From Dendrobium chrysotoxum (taxonomy: Eukaryota; Streptophyta; Magnoliopsida; Asparagales; Orchidaceae): DNA of 64,000 nt. Positions within the stretch are counted from its first letter, which is position 1, and each line of letters starts with the position of its first letter. The notes beneath the pieces are model-generated. The model saw only the letters and a list, made by a program, of their open reading frames with translations. It did not search any database and had not been told where the DNA came from. Below are positions 35,447 to 47,754 of this stretch, piece by piece. A program made the position numbers and the translations under genes. Where the stretch lies: contig CM034301.1 in NCBI GenBank assembly GCA_019925795.1, forward strand, positions 46,401,783 to 46,465,782, in the 5' to 3' direction.

Positions 35447-37309
35447 CAAAACAAAGAAAGGTCAAGTGTTCATAGAGGTCTCCGCTTCATGCAAACCATT
35501 TTTAATGTTATCTCAGATGCGGCCATACATCATGACAGCATTACTTATTCATTCCCTGTTGTTTTAATTATCCACGTAATAAAAGTCAAAATAAGGATAA
35601 TGAGCTTAGAAATGGACCCATCATTTGGCTGCATTAGTTGACTTAGTAGGAGCTAGCGTTTGGCTGAACTATGGCCATTTCCGATGTGAAGTCTTCGTCA
35701 ACGTGATTACAAGTCTTCATGTTCATCTTTGACCCATAAGATAACCTGTTTATTGTGTTGCGTGAGACGCTCGGAAAACAGCTCGACCGATGAACATGAG
35801 ATTGTCTTCAGCGTACTCATTTGTACGTTATTTGAGGAAAAAGGTTATAGTTTCCTCTTAGCTGCAGTTTTGAACCTCTGTAAATAACTGTTTTTTAAAT
35901 TGCGCTCTGTTACGTTTCTTGTAGCAGTTTTCAGATTAGCACAGATCTGTTTTCTCTGAAGGCTTTTGCAACAGTGCTATGATGCTCGTCGTTTTGTCGC
36001 CCGCATTCCCCTGCATCGTTCTCTCCCTATGTCATACCTGTAAACTTTAAATAGTTCTCTTACATTTATGAGAACTTCACTTACATGATCAAGTTCTCTA
36101 ATTCTTACACGAACTTGCATCATAATTATGTAAAAGAAATCGAAACGAAAAACATAAATTTACATAATTCTTAAATCCACAAGATCTTGAACAAGAAGAT
36201 TCTCACAAGACTTTAATCGGAAGAAAACATACCTTGATTCATGTTGAATTCGTTGAATTCCGAACTATGGTTTCTCTCCCTTTTCTCCTTCACTTTATTC
36301 TTTCATGAGTTAATTCTCTATGGAGTAAATTAACCCTCATAATGAGAGAGAGAGGACCGGTAGTTATTTCCTGTGGAGTAGTTATAATAACTGCTCATGA
36401 GAGTTATTTGATCAAACGGTCCATAAACGATTGATCAAATTCTCTTCTTGACCAATAGGATTTCAACATAAATAATTAAATCATTAATTAATTAAGTATG
36501 TGGGCCACTTAATAGTTTATATAATTAAATATATATACTTAAAATAAGTATTGCGTCGTCTCGCATAATTATTATATTTAATTATTCTAATACTACCTAG
36601 CTTGATACTTATATTTTATGAAGGACATTTTGATCGTTTGAATATTCACAAACATTTATAGTTTGAAATAGATTTTGTTTCGAATAACTTTAAGTCATTA
36701 TTTTTTGTTATTTTTAAGAGATTTTTTATAATAAAATTGCTTTAAAAGTTGTAAAAAGTTGTCTCAAACAAAACCGATCAACTGCGTGTTTCTTCTCTTG
36801 TGAAAATTTATCATCTGACTTTCAAAAACTAACGATCATGTTAAAGCTTTAAACTTTATTTGGGATGGCTTTTTAACTATTTTTTTAAAGTAATTTTTTA
36901 ATATCAAAAATAAAATTTTATACTCAAAAATTATTTTAAAAAATAATAAAAAAATCATCCCTCTCCTTCTACGATCATGTTCTCACCCTATTTTCCGTTT
37001 GAGGTTCTTTAAAGATAATCAGATAGAATTAAAATTATTTAAGAAAATTAATCGTTTGTTTTTAGATAAAAAAAATATCTGAATGATAGTAAATTAAAAT
37101 ATGAGATGTTTTATATTTGTATATAATATAGACTAGATTCCTTCTGACGATCGTGCTTTTGTCAGATGTCGTAAGATAAAGTATTTTTGTCTCGGTTCAA
37201 TCCTTATCTCGAAGGGGTTGCCCTTTTTTCTATTCTTTGGAAAACAAGAAGTTTCTACTGTAAAGAATACTCAAATCAGAATTTTTTCGATTGATTTTTT
37301 TATTTAAAT

Positions 37310-38375
37310 TAATACACCATAAAAAATTTTATCCGATCGATATGAGTCTTAATTCACAAGTAATATTAAAAAAAATTTGAATTAAATTTATAATCTCCAC
37401 ACTTTGATTTTTAACAAACTTCCAGTAAAATTGAGTGTTTGATAAGATGAATCCAAAAATATTTAAGTGATTTGATCGAAGTCCAAATGAGATATGATTA
37501 AGTACTTGAAATAAAATTAAAAATCTTGAAATGTTATTTGAAAGATCAAATAATCTCTAAATATTATATGCTTGTAGTCAAATTGAGTGGCTTCGAGATG
37601 AATACAACAAGACTAAAATTATTAGATTCTGATGTCATTAAAGCCTTTAAATGCTAAATGAATGATTTATGATCAAAATATTTAATATAAGTTGTCCAAT
37701 AGATTGATATAAAAACTAATAGAATCTACTAAAATGTCAGTCTTAAACTATTATAAATATATAGACCCTCATTTTCTACATGCAATAGACCTAAATTTGA
37801 GTAGAGAGAGAGAGAGAGAGAGAGAGCTTGGAGCTATGAAGAACTTTAGAGATCTATTTGACTTTTGACACCAATGATCATCGCTAGCCATCACTAACAT
37901 TTGACTATTGTTGTCTGGCCATCATTGCTTAATTGCTATTATTAGAACTACCGTTTCCTGACTGCCATCGTTTGACTATTGTTGTTTGATCTTCATAATT
38001 TATTCATTATCATCTAACCGCCATGCCTGATGACCTTCATCAAATCATCATCATCACTTGATTATCCACACATTGTCATTGTCATTCAATCATCATCATT
38101 TGACAAGCACAATTGAATTGATGCATTCACATAAATACAAACTTTTATTACACATGTCTTCTCTAATTGAGAGAAAGGGCATACTTTTGTAACCTATCTA
38201 CAAAGTGGATCCTTTTATCTAAGCCAAGTCTTATAATTTTTTCACTTTTCGATTTACGCGTAAAAAATTTAGTAAATAGTTTATTTTTTATTATCTGTGC
38301 GAGCTGAATCTTTGTGAAGAACAAAGATGTAAAAATTTTATTTTAATCACCACAAATTTTTCTAGCACACAACAA
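37310..38375 (+). mobile_element. Decayed LTR type B
   Basis: Follows LTR type B in order with heavy divergence. The start region has TACACCATAAAAAATT and GATCGATATGAGTCTTAA. The GATGTCATTAAAGCCTTTAAATG block is at about 37631-37653 and a CATCATTTG-rich repeat zone at 37870-38110. The terminal AAGCCAAGTC, ACGCGTAAAAA and TCTAGCACACAA block is at 38220-38370. Both borders are approximate. A (GA)n tract lies at about 37803-37827. Confidence 0.55.
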
Positions 38376-39283
38376 GATAAATCTCAAATTGAGTAGAACT
38401 TCTAAGATAAAAATAATATATTGATAATTAATCAAATTTATATTATATTAATTTCAAAATAAATTTAATTAATTCACATTTTTTTCAGTGGCATTTATCT
38501 TATTTAGTTGCAGTGGTCAAACTAAAAACTCATTGTAGCAGATTGATGAAGAAATATATAAATAAAAAAATCATTTTAATTTATTTTGAATAAAAAAAAT
38601 AAAATTTAAAAGAAATGTAGAATTAAATCCCATAATAATTTCAACTACATGAAATGATAAAAATAAATCAATTTATTATTATTAAAATAAAATTTATAAC
38701 CTTAACTTCAAGTAATCAAATTAGGCCTTAAATCAAGAATAATTAGATGGGGAATAAAATCTTGTAAAAGAAAGCAAAATCTCGACTGGATTCCTCTCCC
38801 ACTACAGACTCAGGATTGCGTACAAGAGATTGAAACCCAAATATATAGACGTTTTATACCTGAGGTTTGTGGGCCTGCTCAAAGAAGGGAAGCCATAGGA
38901 TTCATGGATAGAGAACCAATGTGCTCCACGAATTCGCTTAATATTGTGAAAGGATAGGTTGTCATCAATCAAATTAATATAATAATTATATATTTATAAT
39001 AATCATTTATGTCTTGTATTTTGTAATTTTTCTCTTATTACTTTCAAAAAATTCATCTGATACTATTATAATTAAATTGAATAACTTAAAACTATCACAA
39101 TTTTAATAGGCATATTTTAGGTTAAATATGTGTAATACATTCACTCTTACATAAAATTAGGTTTCACTTGTGTTAGAAATTTTCTTTTATTTGAATATCT
39201 TTTTAAGTCAAAATTTAAACTTTGAATAAGAATTTATTGAGATAGCTTTTCCAATGCTTTGCTTTTCATACATAAATCATAAT
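38376..39283. other. AT-rich intergenic, nothing recognised
   Basis: No supported gene on either strand. Confidence 0.5.
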
Positions 39284-39286
39284 TTA

Positions 39287-39405
39287 GACTTCGTTTGAGA
39301 TGGCTTTCTTACCGCTTCTTAAAGCATTTTTCTAATACAAAAATTAAAATTTTGTATTAAAAAATTATTTTAAGAAGCAATAAAAAAGCCGTCTCAAATA
39401 AAACC
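39287..39405. mobile_element. MITE M1
   Basis: 119 bp, ends GACTTCGTTTGAGATGGC and GCCGTCTCAAATAAAACC, flanked by TTA (39284-39286, 39406-39408). Confidence 0.7.
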
Positions 39406-39408
39406 TTA

Positions 39409-41479
39409 GTTTGACTATTGCTTTCTCATTGTTTTTTAATAAACTTATGCAGTGAAAAGCAATTTTTTTTATAATTAGAATAGTTAAATTGTTTGCACTA
39501 CAACAATATAAGAATCAACTTTATAAAACGTTATAGTTGTTCGAACCCAAACAGGCCTAAATCATAAATTTACGTACTTAGTCTCATATAAATATATAGT
39601 GAATAAAAGCGTAAGTGATTGCCTAGGGTTGTATGCTTGGTGTCCAAATGGCCCGAGCAAAACCCTAACTAATCTTGTTAGGCCCTAGTTGATTCACTCG
39701 AATTATGATTGACTCCATCAAGTCATAATATGCTTGGCAATGATATTAGTTGACTAAGAAATGTGAAGATTTATTTGTAATTTTGTGTATTTTTCCGAGT
39801 GACTATTTATATGAAAAACATAAAAAAATAATATACTTGTCAATTATATAACGCATAAAAGAAATCATTTAAAGTATATTTTTATTTAGGAGAAACATTA
39901 TGAAGAGTGCGTGCTCATATATGCAAATTAGGCTTTTAGCTCCAACAAAAAAAGAAATACAGAAAGATAAAGTAGTTGAGGAAAGAGGCATCAGAAAGAT
40001 GCAAAAGTGAGCCAAGATTCGAGCTGCCTTTAGCCTTTCACTTTGTTTGAGAGCGGTTAAGTGATTCCATCCGCTTTGGTAAGTCTGGAATGTCTCCAAT
40101 TTGCAAGAACACCCCGTATGAACCGCTGCCGCTTTATTTCTAAAATCCGTTTCTAATAGTCAAGTTGGCGCATTTTGGCACTTGCTGAAAGATTTTTCTA
40201 TCAGAGTTGAACTTTTTTTTTTTATGTATTCTTAATTTTATATATTAGATATTATCTCTTAATATAAATAAATTATTAAATAGTATAATTAAATTTAATA
40301 TTTTTGTATAATTTAATTATATAATATAATATTTCATTTATATTAAGAAGAAAATTGAAAATACATTAGGAGCCTAATTTTAAAACTGTCCAATTTATGC
40401 TGTAATTTACATAATTTAGAGTCTATTTGAGACTTTTATTTTTCAGATAGCAATCATAATTTTATTTGGCGACTCTTTTCTTATTATTTTTATCAATTTC
40501 TCAAAAAATTTTGTGGTTGATAAATTACTTTTTATAATCAGAATAGTTAAACTATTTTTTTATAATAACTTCATAATTAATTTAATAAAATATTATAATA
40601 ATTTCAAATAAATGCTTAATCTTAATATGAATTATATAATTTGTAAAATTAAATTTATATAATAAAATGGCTCAAATAAAATACACCAAAATAATCTGGC
40701 TGAAAATATTCAAAAAAGATTTTTTTTTGACTATTTTCTATGTTAGGTGAGTTCAATTTGAAAATTTACCCTCACATAGTCATATGAAACAAATAACATC
40801 CCGACAAAACAAAAATTAAGTACTAATCAGAATGAAAATGTCCGTCAATAATGCTTCCATCGCAATGAACGGAGGTAAGAAATATAAGGAAAAAATTTTG
40901 AAATAAAATTCTCTATATTATCATCATGAGGGGTCTAGTCTTGATGTTTTATCTTCTGACATTTTTTGAATAGCAAGCCGTCCAACCTGTCGGAAATTTT
41001 TTTTTTTTTTTTTACATTTAGGTCAATTAAGAGAGACTCATACATACATCATATACATAAGATCTAAATCCAAAATTTTTTAATTAATAGCCTAAACTCC
41101 CAAATAATAGGCCAAGATGAGCTATGTGTTGCATCTTATTTGAAGAAAAAAAAAAGTGTTGTTACATCTTATTTGAAGAAAAAAAAGAAAGTGTGAATAT
41201 AACTGAAATTTACTAAATAACCCGAAAAAAAAAACTGGTTGTGGGTTGGGAAGTAGATGAAATACAAGAAGAATCTCAAAATAAAAAGAAAATTTCTACA
41301 TTCCGAAAAATTTTTTTACCTCCATGGATTAAAAAAAAAAAAACAGTTAAACAAAGAGGAAATAAGATCTTAAAAAGAAACATGCCTCAACTATTCCACA
41401 AAAATATTAAATAAATTACCAAAAAACAAAAGAAAAGAAAACCTCAGAAACTCTCCTACAAAATACATCCTCCCCTTTC
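39409..41479. other. AT-rich intergenic, 3' flank of the F-box gene
   Basis: Many poly-A/poly-T runs and no supported gene. The last few hundred bases are downstream of the F-box/MYND gene and probably include its 3' UTR. Confidence 0.5.
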
Positions 41480-42684
41480 CTACAAATTTTCTTCCATATT
41501 ATCATTTTCCGCCGCTGCCGGAGCATCGCCGGCGACAATCAGGCCACCTTGCTCCACCTCCAACGCACCCTCCCCATCAAGCCACCGATCCATAGGCGAA
41601 CACTCGCCCTTATGCGCCATCTTCCAATGCATCGCTTGACACGCTCGCGAGCAATAGTTAACCGCCCCACAAACAGAACATCGCCGGAACTCATGACGCC
41701 GCGTCTCCGGCCGTCCACAACCAACATGCGAACACATCCTTAGCCCCTCTCCTCCTTCACCCGCAGCAGCCGGTCCACCCCTTTCCGCGAACCACTCCAC
41801 CATGAAGCGGTTCGCCGGATGCGCCTCCGGCGTCGGTACGTTGCATCCGAAGTCACTGAGCAGGGAACATGGAGAGAACTTTACAGGTACTCTACCTTTC
41901 CTCACCGCTGCGAGTTCCCTGGCGTTGGCTTGGACTAAGAAGCGTCGCCCCTCGGCGACGTTTTGCCGCACACCGTAGCCATCCTGGAGACAGTGCCCGA
42001 GCTCGCGAATCGCGTCTATGTGGCCATGGTAGGCGGCGCGGGCACAGAGAGCGACGCCGGCGCGGAGATCTTTGTCGTTCTTAGATCCACCGCTACCATT
42101 GAATTGGATGATGGAGAGGGAGTGGAGAGCTTCAGGGTGAGACGCCATGGCAGCTTTTGCCATTAGGGATGCTCCGAGTCCCCGGTTTTGCAAACAGTAG
42201 AAACAGATCATGCCAAGAGTGTAGCTGGCCTCGAGGTTTCCTGCTTCAGCGCAACTTTTTAGGAATCGGTGGGTTGATTCCGTCCAGTTCTTAGCCCTTA
42301 CTGCAGTCCCCTTGACGGAAAGCTTGGAAAGAACTATTCTATGTATCGCTAATTGGTTAAATCTCCGGCATCTGTTCATAAAAAATCACATCTTTTTTAG
42401 AAACAGACCTTCAAAATTCGATTTTTTCGGGAAACATGGCTTATTCTGGCTTACGTGAGGAGGACGCTGATGAGATCTGAAGGAGAGCCAGCGGAGGCGG
42501 AGAGCTTGGAGAGCATGAGGAGGACGAGGTCGTCCGGGAGCCCGTTGAAGAAATCGATGTTCTTGTCCGCTGAGCGAGCTCGTTTCCGAGGTTCGCTGGC
42601 ATAGCCATCAAATCCCCTTTTAACCGTGTGCGGTGACGCCGCCGGCGATGGCCGAGGGTAGCAAAGCCCACTTCTGGTATGCAT
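41480..42684 (-). CDS. F-box protein with Sel1-like repeats and a MYND zinc finger (At1g67340/At5g50450-like)
   Basis: Two exons: 42455-42684 (ATG at 42682-42684, starting MHTRSGLCYP) and 41480-42371. They are joined by an 83-bp intron (42372-42454, GT-AG) that splits the Thr codon of LLT-CRRFNQLA; the product is 373 aa. Order: basic N-terminus, F-box (FFNGLPDDLVLLMLSKL, about residues 42-85), Sel1-like helical repeats (SYTLGMICFYCLQNRG, LGHCLQDGYGV; about 110-210), the conserved block LLSDFGCNVPTPEAHPANRF, then a MYND zinc finger near residues 290-335 (C-x4-C pairs, FRRCSVCGAVNYCSRACQ, H-x3-C). Plant relatives have this order, a similar length and this intron place. By family it should be a substrate receptor of an SCF ubiquitin ligase; the substrate is unknown. 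The frame is open further upstream, but MHTRSG matches relatives' starts. No damage seen. Confidence 0.93.
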
Positions 42685-42744
42685 CTTAATTATTTTCCCT
42701 CTCTTGTTTGTCCGAATCTGAGAGGATGCCTCCTCCGAGAAGAC

Positions 42745-42760
42745 CTCTTGGCTTAAATAC
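42745..42760 (-). promoter_or_regulatory. Possible TATA-like element of the F-box gene
   Basis: Minus-strand GAGTATTTAAGCC lies about 65-75 bp upstream of the chosen ATG. The spacing allows only a short leader, so this is tentative. Confidence 0.25.
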
Positions 42761-44630
42761 TCAAACACAAAAGAACAGGCTAGTAAGAAATGATACAAAC
42801 GGACATTTTTACCCTTGCATGTTATTACAAACAAGTCCTCGGTCAAATCTCGCTGACCCGACTCCAACGGTTGCTTTCGCGAACGGAAATCTTCCCATTG
42901 TTAACTACTAATTAAAGCTATTAATGAAATATTAAACCTGATTAGTCATATTTAGCATTTTACTATAAAATGGAATATGCAATTTGAAGTTTTACAGAGT
43001 TAATAATACGTGGGTTTAGTGATTTTTGGGGATCTCAGAAATGAAGCCAACTAGCTGAAGATTTGTGGAGACTGGAGACCGTTGCAACCGAGTATGATAC
43101 CATTGTGAACTACTGAGAGGATAACAGTTTTTGAATCAATGTACGGTGGGTTATAACGAAATGCTTTAACGGTTAAGAAGAGGGAGGGCCAAAAAATGAA
43201 CCATTTCTCTTTAAACTTTTGCGGGACCCGCGATGAAGGGGTGAAGGTCATTGGCATGAACGGACAGGATGCACGTTCATCAGTCATGATGTATGGATCA
43301 GATTCCACTGGGACGCGATTTTCTGATGTTTTAATTCAGAAACAGAACACGTGGAATACTGTATGTATGTCTCCGATTTTCGTGGGGATGTTTAAGTTGG
43401 AAAATACATTTGATAAGTTATCATTGTTTGACGTTGGATGATCTCAGCCGATCAATTATAACTTTTCAGTTTTCACACAATGCGTTAATCTCAAAGCCTC
43501 AACTAATTCGAAGAACCTTGTATCTGTGGTTATCGCCGAAACTATCTTTTTGTCTTAATGAATTCATCAACATCGGCCTATTTCCATGACCGGAGGCCTT
43601 TGGTGGGCTGAGCCTATTCGGGGATTGACACAGTTGGTTTGCCTTCCGGGGGACCTTATGCTAGAGATGAATATTATTATCATCGTCTTGTGTTGGATTT
43701 GTGGCTTTCAGATTTACAATGTAATATTTTCAAATCCTAATTCAAAGGATTGTCTATTGAGGTCATCATTAACGTAGGGGCGGAACCAACCTCTCTTTTG
43801 AGGGTAGGCAAAATAAGATTGTGAATTGTATAATCTTATCTATGAAATAGAAAAGAAATTTTTTTTCTTAGAATTTAGGCAATTACACAAAAAAAGATTT
43901 CAAAGTGGACAAGTTCTTTTTTGTTCCGCTCTATCATTGAGCCACCATCATTAGACTACTGCTTGGTGACTTAATTTGCCCATATCCTAGCAAGATAGTC
44001 AGCTTAGCTCAAGAACAATATTTTTTGTTATATTTTGATCATAAAAATATTTAATCTATACTAATTAATGTTGACAATTATGAGAAATATTCATATACAT
44101 TATAATCTCATTAGTTTCACAATTGTCATTGTTTTTAGACTATGCACCATAATCTTGCTTCTAACTCTTTAAGAGAACATGCTTCAGCATTGCATTTGCT
44201 GCAACTATTATTCCATCCAAGCCTGCACTACAACCTCCCTAGTTTTATGGCTATCGCCTTTAATACATATGCCACAGTCGTCTCCAAAAGCTTGGTTTAT
44301 ATTTGTTATTGTATTAATTAGGACCAACACCAAGCTTCGCATGTGTTGCAGACATCCCCTTTTAGGCAATCATTGAAATGATCTCATTGTAAGGTCACAC
44401 CACGATCATTTCTAATGAGCACTACTCCATGACCATATCTAGTAGACCTGATCCACGAATATATTCAATAATGATTATATTAAGTATTCCTTCGTTGTTA
44501 TTGTAGCCATTACCATCTCATATATTTGCAATATGACTGTCTAAATTATACATTAAATAGTAATAAAGATAGACGTTACGATTTGAGGTTGATTAAAGAA
44601 GAGAGTGTGATAGATTGATATTAGAGCAGC
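42761..44630. other. Intergenic, nothing firmly recognised
   Basis: 5' flank of the F-box gene, then unassigned sequence. 43050-43440 has a plus-strand frame of 81 codons with no recognisable family. A GGGGCGGAACCAACC phrase near 43777 resembles ends of some plant repeats but no partner was found. Confidence 0.4.
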
Positions 44631-44899
44631 TGTTATAAGACTCTAATATTCACTTATATCATTGTTATGAATTGTTTTAGTTTTAGATTATTTTGTTCCT
44701 GCATGTTATCACATCAATGTAAATGCCTATAAATAGAGGCCATATGTGATGTATTAGATGGGAAAATTTGAATAAAGCTTTAGGAAGATTTTCCTCCTCC
44801 AAATTTTGCTCTCTTTCTCTCTCTCTCTCCTCTATTCTCTCTTTCTCTCTTGCAAGGAGGCTCAAGAAGCTCTCAAGAACTCCTCTAAATTTCCTAACA
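44631..44899 (+). mobile_element. Short LTR (solo or orphan)
   Basis: 269 bp, TGTTATAAGA to TTCCTAACA, with TATAAATAGAGGCC near 44729, AATAAAGC near 44772 and a pyrimidine-rich CTCT tract before the end. This is a typical small plant LTR layout. Flanking 5-mers do not match and no second LTR was found, so the status is uncertain. Confidence 0.5.
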
Positions 44900-45326
44900 A
44901 TCATGATGGTAATTATAATACTAGTACAATGATCATTATCTTAATATTTTCACTTATGTGGTTATACTTTAAGGATCATCATAAAACTTTGAGATCCCAA
45001 TATGATCCACCCACCACTTGCAGAGAAAATTTTAGATAGCCTATGAACACTCTGCAAGTTCTTATGCTTTGATTAATCCCAAAACCCTAATTGAAGAATC
45101 CAAAACCTATATTCAATTACATCCCCTTTGTTTGGTAATAGATTAAAAATCATGTTATTCTCATTCTCTAGCTACCTTGAGCACTTACTAACTACACAGG
45201 CGATGATAAATATCCATTTTAAAGAAGATATAAGGAGTACCAGCTTTGCACATTAATATGTTACACTTGTTAATGTTGCATTGATGCATGGAGGGGAGAT
45301 CTCAAAGTCTAAGCAATGACTGATAC
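44900..45326. other. Intergenic, nothing recognised
   Basis: May include internal sequence of the element whose LTR ends at 44899, but no primer-binding site or coding domain was seen. Confidence 0.4.
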
Positions 45327-45329
45327 TTA

Positions 45330-45449
45330 GGTTTCATTTAAAACGACTTTTTTACTACTTCTTGAAGCAGCTTTTTAGTATATAAATTTTAATTTTTGTA
45401 CTAGAAAACAGCTATAAAAAGCATTAGAAAAGCCGTCCCAAACGATACC
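45330..45449. mobile_element. MITE M1
   Basis: 120 bp, ends GGTTTCATTTAAAACG and CGTCCCAAACGATACC, flanked by TTA (45327-45329, 45450-45452). Confidence 0.75.
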
Positions 45450-45505
45450 TTAATTACCAAACTCTCAAAGCCCTTTTTGTAGGACTTGATCAATTTAAAG
45501 TGTTA

Positions 45506-45565
45506 GGTTCCATTTGGGACAGCTTTTTTACTGATTTTTAGAATAACTTCTTAGTATAAAATTTT
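45506..45565. mobile_element. MITE M1, left half only
   Basis: Preceded by TTA, begins GGTTCCATTTGGGACAGC and follows the family to TTCTTAGTATAAAA, then stops without the right inverted end. Confidence 0.6.
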
Positions 45566-46441
45566 TTTGAACTCTCCCATGGGGTTGATTAATTTGGGAA
45601 GTAAATGTATATTTGCTATTTGCCTCATCGCTCGGCTGCTATACACAACTCAAATCTTGATGTAAATTATCGAATGCTCGAAATCAATCATGTTATTTGT
45701 TGTGATTGCCAGTTTGTTTGATTGATAATACATTAAATTTATATAATAACACTCATAATTCTCTTAAAAAATTATTTAAAAAGTTAGCTGGAGTATTTTG
45801 ATCTTATAATTAAAAAAAAAAAAAAACAGTTCCAAGATTTTTATGATCTAATGATTTGACACCTAAATTATAATTATTATTTAGCTGTATTAAATACAAA
45901 GGAAAATAAGGAGCCGGCATGCTTGAATTCTTCTAACCACATAGCTCTCTACTTATTTGTTTGGAATTGCCTTCGATTAATTTGGTTTATTTTACTGTTA
46001 ATTTCGCTATGGGTTGTCAAATGGGACAATTCAAAGAAAAATACAGCAAACTGCTTCGAATATATATAATTTGATCAACATGACTGGGCCTGATTTAATA
46101 ATTGTATTAGTGGTCTTGTTAATTACTGCTAATTTTGTAAGATTGTAGTATAAAGACAGAATGAGTGGGATAAATCATGAGGCAAAGGATTAGAAGAATT
46201 CAAGCGATAGTAAACAATTGGGCTTACAGTTATGCTTGTAATGCGATATTGCTAGGAAGATGCTAATTTGATGTTTTTATTTTTCCTTTTTTTTTACAGT
46301 TGCTCTCCTTATGTTTTGTATATAAATGGTTTAGAAAATCGACATAAGATAAAATAAAAAATAGGGACAAAGGATTAATTACAATTTGGTAATTGCTTTT
46401 AATGGAAGAAGTAGGGTAGGATTTGGCTATGGTATACTTTA

Positions 46442-46446
<5 letters not shown>
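45566..46446. other. AT-rich intergenic, nothing recognised
   Basis: No supported gene. Confidence 0.5.

Positions 46447-46486
<40 letters not shown>
46447..46486. repeat. (TA)n microsatellite
   Basis: About 40 bp of TA dinucleotide directly before an inverted-repeat element. Confidence 0.95.
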
Positions 46487-46490
<4 letters not shown>

Positions 46491-47054
46491 GTGTCAATAT
46501 TTGACATGACACAAAAATCCGACTCGAACCCGACCTGATTCCAAAACTGGTCGGGTTCGGGTTGACCCGTCGGGTTGCCGGGTCAACCCCGAAAACCCGT
46601 TTCAAATGAGCTGACCGCGCTGCCTGACCCTGCCCTCGCCTGCCTGCGCGCTCACCCGAAGCTGCCCGCGGCTGCCCTCGCCCTGCCCGCGTAGCATCTG
46701 AGGCTGCCGAGCCTGCCAGCGGTCCCCTGCGTGCGCCCGAGGCTGCCCGCGGTTGCCCGAGCGAGCCCGTGGCTGCCTGAGCCCGCCTACTCGCGTCTGT
46801 GCCTGCTCGCTCGCTTCTGCGCCAGCCCGAAGCCAGCAGTCCGTCGTCCCGCCCGCAGCCCGCTGTTCCGCCTTCCCGCCTCCAGAAGCTCAACCGTGTA
46901 GGGTCGGGTCAACCGGGCAACCCGACGGGCTAGGTCTGGGTCTGAATTTCCGTCCCATTTACATACCCAGGTCGGGTTAGGGTAGACCCGTCTGAACCCG
47001 GGTCAGTTCTGGGTTCGACCCGAACCCGACCCAAAACCCAATTTTGACACCCCT
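46487..47054. mobile_element. Non-autonomous inverted-repeat element with GC-rich core (hAT-like)
   Basis: 568 bp with 11-bp ends AGGGGTGTCAA / TTGACACCCCT. GGGTCGGGTT-type repeats lie just inside both ends in inverted orientation, and a GC-rich core sits at about 46615-46870. Such GGGGTGTCAA ends with GGGTTCGGGTT motifs are common in plant hAT-derived MITEs. The target duplication is hidden by the TA repeat. No coding domain. Confidence 0.6.
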
Positions 47055-47181
47055 TGAAAAAAAATTTGATTAGAATATTCTTATTGAAATTTTTAAAATT
47101 GTTGTGTATATTTAAAGATGATACAATATTTGAGTAATTAATTCCAAATTTGATTTATTCTCCTCTCAAAATATATTCATA

Positions 47182-47754
47182 GGCTATTTGGTTTGAAGTA
47201 AAATTGATGTAAAGTATTTTAAATATAGGAATTTTAAAATATTAGTGGTTGATTTGAAGTAAAAAAATGTAGAGCAAAATTTTGAAATATTTGATAGTCA
47301 ATCTCTAATGATTTTCAAATACATAGTAAATTGTTTGTCATTGCCACTGCGGTCGTCATCAACCACCACCATCTATAATCATCAGCACTTGCCACTACCC
47401 TTTGCCTTATGTAGTAACAAACAGTTGTGCCCACAAGCCATAAGTTGCTGCCTCCACATGCCATTAGCAACCGCACGCTACCTGCTACCACCACCCCTTG
47501 TTAATCTCGGCCTTCCACCACCATCACTTAACACTGCCGGTTGCACCACCATCATTGTCACTAGCCACCAATCACCACCATCATTAAATTTTACATTGCA
47601 TCCATTTTGTTTCAAGTCAAACAGAAAAAAAAATACTCGCTTTTATTTTATACTCATAATATTCCAAATAACTTCAAAACATTTCAAACATATTGCATTC
47701 TTATTACATTACATTCATGTTAACCTGCATTTCTTTTTAGCAAACCAAACGGCC
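47182..47754. mobile_element. Inverted-repeat element with GGCTATTTGGTTTG ends
   Basis: About 573 bp with imperfect ends GGCTATTTGGTTTG and CAAACCAAACGGCC. The inside is rich in CCACCA and CCATCA and includes an open frame without domains. Probably a non-autonomous DNA transposon; no clean target duplication. Confidence 0.5.

Larger units (their letters stand above)
24133..37647. repeat. Right copy of the 13.5-kb near-identical repeat
   Basis: Begins directly after the gap inside the copia RNase H region (equivalent to 10149) and follows 10149-23632 to its end, then continues into sequence the left copy lacks because of the gap. Confidence 0.95.

Noticed and set aside
10149..37647. Real tandem segmental duplication
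   Set aside because: Possible, but both inner borders fall exactly on the gap, so unmerged overlapping contigs explain it better.
39869..40099. 76-codon minus-strand frame
   Set aside because: AT-rich region, no domain, no splice or promoter context.
42687..42867. Longer N-terminus for the F-box protein, starting at an upstream in-frame ATG
   Set aside because: Relatives start near the MHTRSG site; the upstream part lacks similarity and contains a probable leader and TATA-like region.
46399..46893. 164-codon minus-strand frame, Arg/Ala-rich with a Tyr-Ile run
   Set aside because: It is made of a TA microsatellite and the GC-rich core of an inverted-repeat element.
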